DNA of 64,000 bases from Siderastrea radians (taxonomy: Eukaryota > Cnidaria > Anthozoa > Scleractinia > Rhizangiidae). The stretch lies in contig OZ024894.1 in assembly GCA_964017195.1 (NCBI GenBank), positions 4,366,347 through 4,430,346 of the forward strand. The letters are read 5' to 3'. The position numbers and the translations under genes are program-made. Below, piece by piece: positions 52,433 to 62,100 of the stretch (positions are counted from its first letter, which is position 1; every line of letters begins with the position of its first letter). The notes under the pieces were generated by a model, which worked only from the letters and a program-made list of their open reading frames with translations, did not search any database and had not been told where the DNA came from.

Positions 52433-55400
52433 ACGGACAGCCACTGGGAGTCTAGTGTTTCCGTTTTGGCGCTCGTCTACTTTAAAAGCTAGAGCACGCA
52501 AGCTCTGCCGCTTGACAAGCTAAAAAATGCGCAGAAAGGGAAACAATTAATATCCGGATATTGTTCGTTTTTCTAGATGTCGCTGTTCTCGCTGCTCTCG
52601 GTATGGAGCTCTTATGTTTCCTTACTGGAGAGTTTAAAGGGAGATATAAAAATTAAAGTTGGTTATTTTGGTGTATTATTGTTGGTTTCTATTGACAATG
52701 ATTGTTGGTTTCTATTAACAATGACGGTTGTTTTGTACTAGTTACTTGTCGTCTATTTTTTGTCTCTATTTTGCAGTGAAAAGTTCTTTTTCTTTCATAG
52801 GATTTGCTGTCTAGTCTTTGTAAATTTAGATGTGAATATTAATAAACTCTCAAAAAAGTCAATATATCTAGTATAATACATTTTTCAAAAACCCATCCGG
52901 TCGTAATCGTATGTGATAGTAAAACGATTTGATCTTGCCGCGCTCTGGGAGACCCAAGGATTCGTTAAACCTTTTTTTTCGGTAGATCTAAATATTTAAG
53001 TACGTCATACTGAGTGTGTTATTGTTAGTTTCTATTGCCGAGGGCGGTTGCTTTATACCAGTCAGTTATCTGACATTGTCAACTCTTTTTCGCCTCTATC
53101 TCGTGTTGAAAAGTTTTTTCTTTTCAATAGGATGTGCTGCTGTTGCGAATTTAGATGCGAATATCAATTTAGACGTCTTCTAAAAAGGAAAAATAATAAG
53201 TTCACATTCCCTTTGTTGAAAACGCATCCGGTCGGAATCATACGTGATAATAAATTGATTTGACTTTACTGCGTCTAGCTGGAAGACCCAAAGACTCGAC
53301 AATTAAAAGCCGAGATGGGCAAGAAGAAATACTAGGTGAAGAAAGGAGGCAATTATATTAATTTTCGTTGATTTTTCGTAGCTTTTTTATTTTCTTTTGA
53401 TTGTTTTCTTTCTTTTTCCTCTTTCGCCTGCTTGAGCCGATTGTCGCGTCGACAAGGCGCAGACCTGGTATACGGCAATTGAGCTGAAGTAATATCTCTA
53501 ACTAATAATCATTTCCATGATATTTAAGGCTGGGCATCAAGCCTTGCTTTTAAAAGAGAGAATAGATGTTATTCGAAAGTGATCAAAAACAGATCGAGTA
53601 ATCATTTCTTTTTTGGCCTGGAAAAATACCAACAGGCCTAGAAAAGATTCCTTGCTGTTTTTTCTTTTTTTTGTTAATGCTTTTCTGGCCCGGAACCAAG
53701 ATGAGCACAATGTCCGCCTAAAATGAAAAACGGAAATGTTGGTAACCTGCTATTGAAGCCATTACAGACATTGCAAATGACGTAAAAACAGTTAATCAAG
53801 TTCACCTTGGCGTTTGCATATATTCTAAGTTGTCAAATAACAAAAGCTAGGTTCTTAGTTAAGCTATTTATCGTGTTTTCAGATCGGGCGAACAAGGGAG
53901 CACCTGCCTGACAGCACTCCGGTCCCTGGTAGATAAGTGTCTATATTCTCATCTCCTTTCTGCATGAAAATGTATGAATGTTGCAAGGAAAACTTGGATG
54001 CTGGTCTGATCGGATTACATAGACGACAGGTGAAATGAAACGGGGAAAACATCACATTAGAATATCAAAACAATACAAGACGCTAACTTGCGCTTTAATT
54101 AACTGAAAACATTAGGAATTCAAAAGCTGCTAGCGAGCGGATGATCTCATGATCACGATATTTAAAATACTAAAGCAGGGAACTACTTGAAAAGTTTGTT
54201 TAAAAGTCACAAGGCAAAAATCTTTTCAACAAATGACCGTCACCATGTTAGGATCAGTGAAGCTTTTTCACCCCTCGTTTATTAGAGCAGTTTGTGGTAA
54301 GATTTTCTTTTTCATGTTTGTTACTTAACTACAGTACGTCTGAGAACTTGCCCAATTGTAAGTTATAGCAAATTTATCCATTAGATGTGCCTCGAAGTTG
54401 TTTCTCAATCAAATTATATGTGGCATTTGGTTAGGTAAAAATTTTCTTTAACTGGGACAACCCAGTAACTGTTAACTCAGCAACGTAATTTCGTGAATTC
54501 AGATTCATAAGCTGAAAAAGTATCAGAAAATACTTAGGGAATAAGATCTCGATCCCCGAATTTACGAGACGAGTTTTCTTTTTGGCTCTCGGAAAACACT
54601 AGTTGTCCTTTCTTCGTGCCTAAAACAACATTTTCTCCTCTTGAATAAAAAAACTATTTATTCGATATTTATTATCTCACGTTGCGAAAGTTGCGTGCAT
54701 CTGACCTTGCACTGTAGGGATGAATGCTCCCTTTTCTTATCACCAAAAAAATCGGTACATCTGAAGCAATATTCCATCGAGAATTTTAATGCCCTTGTAG
54801 GCTGAAACATGTCAAGCATTTTGGCACATTTCGTATCAGTGTTGTGTAAAAAGACAAATTAAAATGACCAAATGGAGATTTGCAAACTAATGTGTGAACA
54901 CTTCCGTGTTCATGTTGCTCCTAAACGGCGGGACGTATTCACATATTTCTGCACAAGGCGTTTCAAGTAACACAGTGAGACAATTTTTGAAAATACTCGA
55001 TGGGGATAACCGCATTTTTTGAAAAAAACTACAAATACAACTACGTAGTAGTTGCTTACTACGTTTTCTTTATTGTAAGCACCTTAGCGACAAAACGTCC
55101 TGTTGAACTAGGTAGATTCTGAGTAGTAAAATTAGTCTTACAATGCCACCGATTTTGCAGTTACAAGAAACATTGCACTTTAAGAAGCGAGGGGAAATGG
55201 AATTGTCGTAAAACGCTCACATTTGCACGCTCTTTTGAGAAGTGTAACACCCGCGAAAAGAAGCTAAGTAAGGAAAAAAATCATGCTACGTGTTGATATT
55301 TGTTTTCATGTTACCATGGTTGTTAAAATGTCATCTTATTGAAATTCATTTTTGACATGTTGATGCATGTATCTGTTTACATGTTGCCACAGTTATGCCA

Positions 55401-58400
55401 GTCAGGAGGTACATGTAAAGCGAGCTGCCTTGTGGAGTTTGTAGTGTCCTTTTTGAAATGCTCATTTTCTTTGGCGTATGCTGAACACAAGTACGCATTT
55501 CAATCTTGAATCGCTCGTGCGTACCCAAACCGGTCATTAGAATATTATGTGCCTCATTAGCATATAAGAAACGGGTTATACGAATTCACTCTATTAAACA
55601 CAAAAGCAAAGCCCTAATTAGCCGTGACACTTGACAGACAGCTTGCACGCCTGCTTGCCATTTTTAAACTCACTGCCTATTGTTTAGCGTATCATTTTAG
55701 CGTGCCCGTGCGCTCACCTTTTTACCCAAAATCCCTCATGGAGGGTCACAAATGTTGATTTCAGTTATTGCCAGAAAATCCCGACAGAACTCGCCAAAAC
55801 TTGGAATTGATAAAACTCGTCGTTAGTCCTTAGTCGATATCAGAAATAAACCACGAAGTATAAACGAACGCTTATTTTTGTCAATTATGTTATTATATTC
55901 AAGCAGCTACGGTTGCCAAATTACTTACGCTAACCGCATAACTGCATAACAGTCAAGTGTCACGGCTAATTAGGGCTCGGCCGACACTTAACAATTTTCA
56001 TGGCTTTCTCGCGGAAAGTGCGAAAAAATGCAACAACCTGCACAAAATGTTCTGGTGGGACATCAAACAAAGAGGCAATTATTCGCTATATTTTTGGACC
56101 GATGAATAAAGTCGAGATTGCGCTAAAGAATAAGAAAGGGACAGCAAAAGGGACAGTAAAATAATAGCAGTAAAAACCTGTTAAACCGAATCGAGAACTG
56201 ACTGAGCTCGTTCTAATGTCTGCGTGGACTATAAACTGACGGCAAGTTAGCCATCGTCCGGGTTATAAACTGAAATGGAACATCCAAGAGTTTATTCCAT
56301 GATATAATTTTGGGTAAGCGCTTATTTTTCTAGTTCTGATCTATTTTTAATGAGTTAAATCGCTAGATGTCGTCAATACTAAAAACAAACTCACGCAAAG
56401 GTGAATTTAATCTCTCGTCCATCTCGCACCTATGCGCACCCGTGCGCGTGTCATATCGTACGTACGCGTGCAATTTGGCACGCGAGCCAATTTGCAAGTT
56501 TAGCGTGCTAATTGGCACACCACTTGAGACAACGGTAAACAAAGCTACCGTAACACCCTTTGTTTTGCTTATTAAATATGCGGATATCCGTGACGTTATG
56601 ACGCGCTTAGCGAGCCGTGTCACCTTTTTACCCAAAATCCTGTGGAGGGTCACATTTTGAAAATGTAACTAAATTTTGGCAGCTGCGCAAATCGAAACAA
56701 ATCAACAAATAAAATTCGTTAATGTTGACGTTATAATGTTCTTACAACGGGAAAAGATTACAACAAAGTGTTTCTGACCATACGTAAACAATGAATATCT
56801 TTACCTCTGTTACTGGGCAATACCTTAAACCGATTGTGGCGTCAAAACAGTTACCAGGGCAACGCTAGAGCTAGCCGTAAAGTGGCCCTAAATCTCAGTT
56901 CTTGCAAGCTACCTGAAAAGCTAAGTCGGTGACCTACAATTTTTATTGATTTTTTAGAAAGCTCCCTAAAAGTTGTCCAGCAGAACTTGCTTTCCATCAA
57001 AAGTGGTTTCCTCTGAATTACAGAAAATTCCAAGAACGTTCCTTACCGAAAAAGCACACTAAATGATTGATGCATCCAAAATGTCAAACACTTCTTACTA
57101 TATGAAAAACTGAAAAACCTTCCACTGAACCCCTATGTTATCAATCTCTATCTAGATTTTGTAAGACACAGGCAACAAAGAGTCGTCCACAATACATTTT
57201 CAGGGCTTTGGAAAGAGGTCAATCAAGACACTACTCAGGGTAGTGTCAGCGGCCTCTACCTATTTAATATTTTTCTAAATGACCTCGAGATTAAAAATGG
57301 CTCTACAACTTGTTTGTATAAATATGCGGACGACTCCACCATAATTGCACCTGTGTGGAGGGATACAGACTGTTCAAACGAGTTAGTAATGCAGTTCTTA
57401 GAATGGTCAAAGAACAACTGTATGATCTGTAATCCTAGTAAATGTAAAGAACTTGCCTTTGTGAAAAAAGGCAATGCACAAATCTTTGAGAGAGTAGCTG
57501 AAATACCTCAGGTTAAGGAACTTGTTCTGCTGGGTGTTACTTTCCAGTCTGACACCCGATTTAACACTCATGTAAAGAACAAACTCACAAAAGCAAACAA
57601 GTCTCTCCATGTGCTCAGGACGCTTAGAAGAGAGGGGTACAATCAATCAGAAATTGACTACCTTTTCAATTCGATTGTACTACCAAATATCTCATACGGG
57701 CTTGCGGTATACGGAGCCGCTGAAGCTGAACTAACAACGATCCAGTGTTTTTTGGATAGGTGTAAGAAGCGTAGGTACATCTCACATAGCATAGATATCC
57801 ACGATCTTTTAGAAAAACAAGATAAGAAAATACGCACTAAAGTTATGGGCTTAGAGGGTCACCCGCTGTATAACATGTTGCCGGAGGTTAAGAACACCAA
57901 ATACGAGCTTAGAAGAAAGTCGGCCGTGAAACCTAAAATAAACACGAAGCGCTTTATGAACTCTTTTATTAACCGCCTTACTTTTAAATACAAGTTAGCT
58001 GATTTATTTCATTAGAATAATAGTGTTAGTTCATGTAATGTAGCTTGCTTTTTACCATCAATTTTTGTAACATAGGATACGTGTGTTTATCTTATGAAAT
58101 AAAGCCTTATTATTATTATTATAATTATTATTATTATTATTATTATTATTAAAAGTCATGATGGATAATGCAAAATTTCAAGATAAGAGCAAATTTTTCC
58201 GGTTCACACTAATTTGCGATACGTTTTACTCCCAGTGGTTTGCATGCGCGACTTTTGCTAAAAACATGGCTCCACTAAGCTGACTCATGCATCCTATATA
58301 TAAGAGAAATTCGTGAGCCTCCTTAATTGTATTGTTAACCTTGGAAAAAGAAGAATATGACAAAATTATATACCCTGCATTTCCTTCTATAATTTCAGCG

Positions 58401-59113
58401 ATGGTTACATTGTCGAGTATTTCTACCTTGGCGCTAAATAGTACCAGTGGTGGTGCATCATTGTCACTATCATCGTTGCCTTCATCGTCACAATCAGAAA
58501 CACTAACAGCATTGCCATCAACATCAGTACTAACCTTACCATCGTCGTCACTGTCAATATCAATCCCAGCTTCACCAGCATCAACATTGACATCAGTGTT
58601 CGCTTCAACATCAGTGACAGAGTTATCATCAACATCATCATCATCATCATCATTATCATCATCATCAAAGTCAGTGTCAGCCTCAGAACTACCATCAATG
58701 CCAGCATCGCAATCAACACCGGTGTCACCTTCCCCATCAGCATCATTGTCAGCTTCAACTTGGACATCAGAGCAAGTCTCCCTAGTGCCAGGTTCAGAAA
58801 CAGTATCAGTGTTACCTTCAGCATCAACATCAATGTCAGTTTCACAATCGACATCAACATCAGAGCCGACATCAGTATCAGTTTTATCATCAACATCAGC
58901 TTCAGCATCAACATCAATGTCCAATCCAACACCAATTACAGTGTCATCTTCGTCACTAACATCTCTGTCAACCTCAGAATCAGAATCAGCGTCCACTTCA
59001 GTATCAACAAAAGTGGCCACTTCAAGATCAACAGTAGTGTCATCTTTCCTATCAATATCAGAGCCAGCTTCACAATCGACATCAGGGCTAGTATCGGCTT
59101 TATCATCATCATT

Positions 59114-59154
<41 letters not shown>

Positions 59155-62100
59155 CCTCCTCCTCATCATCATCATCATCATCAGTTAAATCAGTTTTACC
59201 ACCAACATCACTATCGGCATCAGAATCAACAGCAATGTCCGCTTCAACGTCAACGTTCGTGTCAGTCTCGTTATTAACATCGTTAGCCACTTCGACATCG
59301 TCATCGGTGTCAGTTTCCCTAACAACAGCAGATGCAGTGTCATCGTCCACATCAGTGTCCGTTTCAACATCAACAACATCAGTGTCGGAGTCATCTTCCA
59401 CATTAGCATCAGTATCACCAACAGCTGCAATGGTGCTATCGCAAACAGCAAATGGGTCTGTTTCCACGCCACCGATAGTAACAGCTTCAACATCGACATT
59501 ATCATTGGCAGCTTCATCAGCATCATCAGGTTCAGATCCAGCATCGACTTCCACATCAGCTTTCCCAAAATCAGCGTCAACCTCAACATCAACCTCGATG
59601 TCACCTTCAGAATCATCATCACTGTGGAGTTCAGCATCAACAGTAGTGACAGTGTCGTCATCGCTGTCAGCCTCTTCATCAGCATCAGTGCCAGCCTCTT
59701 CATCAGCATCAGTGTCAGCTTCTTCATTGAAATCATTGTCAGCTCCTTCATCAGCATCAGTGCCAGCCTCTTCATCAGCATCAGTGTCAGCTCCTTCATC
59801 AGCATCAATGCCAGCCTCTTCAACAGTATCCGTGCCATCTTCTTCATCAGCAACAGTGTCAGCTTCTTCATCAGCATCAGTGCCAGCCTCTTCATCAGCA
59901 TCAGTGTCATCTTCTTCATCAGCAACAGTGCCAGCCTCTTCATCAGCATCAGTGTCAGCTTCTTCATCAGCATCAGTGCCAGCCTTTTCGTCAGCATCAG
60001 TGTCAGCCTCTTCACCAGCATCAGTGTCATCCTCTTCATCAGCAACAGTGCCAGCCTCTTCATCAGCATCAGTGTCAGCTCCTTCACCAGCATCAGTGCC
60101 AGTCTCTCCATTAGCATCAGTGCCAGTCTCTCCATTAGCATCAGTGCCAGTCTCTCCATTAGCATCAGTGCCAGTCTCTCCATTAGCATCAGTGTCAGCT
60201 CCTTCATCAGCATCAGTGTCATCTTCTTCATCAGCATCAGTAGTGTCAGCCTCTTCATCAGCATCAGTGCCAGCTCCTTCATCAGCTTCATTACCAACAT
60301 CACTATCGGCATCAGAATCAACAGCAATGTCCGCTTCAACGTCAACGTTCGTGTCAGTCTCGTTATTAACATCGCTAGCCGCTCCGTCATTGTCATCGGT
60401 GGCAGTTTCCTTAACAACAGCAGATTCAGCGTCATCATCCACATCAGTGTCCGTTTCAACATCAACAACATCAGTGTTGGAGTCATCTTCCACATTAGCA
60501 TCAGTATCACCAACAGCTGCAGTGGTGCTATCGCAAACAGCAAATGGGTCTGTTTCCACGCCACCAATAGTAACAGCTTCATCATCGACATTATCATTGT
60601 CAGCTTCATCAGCATCACCAGGTTCAGATCCAGCATCGACTTCCACATCAGCTTTCCAAAAATCAGCGTCAACCTCAACATCAACCTCGATGTCACCTTC
60701 AGAATTATCATCACTGTGGAGTTCAGCATCAACAGTAGTGACAGTGTCGTCATCGGTGTCCGCCTCTTCGTCAGCATCAGTATCAGCCTCTTCATCAGCA
60801 TCAGTGTCAGCTCCTTCATCAGCATCAATGTCAGCCTCTTCATCAGTATCCGTGCCAGCTTCTTCATCAGCAACAGTGTCAGCTTTTTCATCTGCATTAG
60901 TGCCAGCTCCTTCATCAGCATCAGTGCCAGCCTCTTCATCAACATCAGTGCCAGCCTCTTCATCAGCATCAGAGCCAGTCTCTTCATCAACGTCAGTGTC
61001 AGCCTCTTCATCAGCATCAGTGTCATTCTCTTCATCAGAATCATTGTCAAATCCTTCATCAGCATCAGTGCTAGCCTCTTCATCAGTATCCGTGCCATCT
61101 TCTTCATCAGCAACAGTGTCAGCTTTTTCATCTGCATTAGTGCCAGCTCCTTCATCAGCATCAGTGCCAGCCTCTTCATCAACATCAGTGCCAGCCTCTT
61201 CATCAGCATCAGAGCCAGCCTCTTCATCAACGTCAGTGTCAGCCTCTTCATCAGCATCAGTGTCATTCTCTTCATCAGAATCATTGTCAACTCCTTCATC
61301 AGCATCAGTGCCAGCCTCTTCATCAGTATCCGTGCCATCTTCGTCATCAGCAACAGTGTCAGCTTCTTCATCAGCATTAGTGTCAGCTCCTTCACCAGCA
61401 TCAGTGTCAGCTCCTTCATCAGCAACAGTGCCAGTATCTCCATCAGCATCAGTATCAGCCTCTTCATCAGCATCAGTGTCAGCCTCTTCATCAGCATCAA
61501 TGTCAGCCTCTTCATCAGTATCCGTGCCATCTTCTTCATCAGCAACAGTGTCAGCTTCTTCATCAGCATTAGTGCCAGCTCCTTCATCAGCATCAGTGCC
61601 AGCCTCTTCATCAGCATCAGAGCCAGCCTCCTCATCAGCGTCAGTGTCAGCCTCTTCATCAGCATCAGTGTCATCCTCTTCATCAGAATCATTGTCAGCT
61701 CCTTCATCAGCATCAGTGCCAGCCTCTTCATCAGTAACCGTGCCATCTTCGTCATCAGCAACAATGTCAGCTTCTTCATCAGCATTAGTGTCAGCTTCTT
61801 CATCAGCATTAGTGTCAGCTCCTTCACCAGTAACAGTGCGAGCCTCTTCATCAGCATCAGTGTCAGCTCCTTCATCAGCATCAGTGTCATCTTCTTCATC
61901 AGCATCAATGTCAGCCTCTTCATCAGCATCAGTGTCAGCCTCTTCATTAGCATCAGTGTCAGCTTCTTCATCAGCATCAGTGTCAGCCTCTTCATCAGCA
62001 TCAGTGTCAACGTCTTCATTGAAATCAGTGTCAGCTTCACCATTAACATCAGTGTTAGCGTCTTTATCAGCATCGGTATCGGCTTCCTCATCAACATCGG

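Noticed and set aside
59675..62035. CRISPR array
   Set aside because: Regularly spaced repeats here are contiguous coding minisatellites without unique spacers, in an animal genome.
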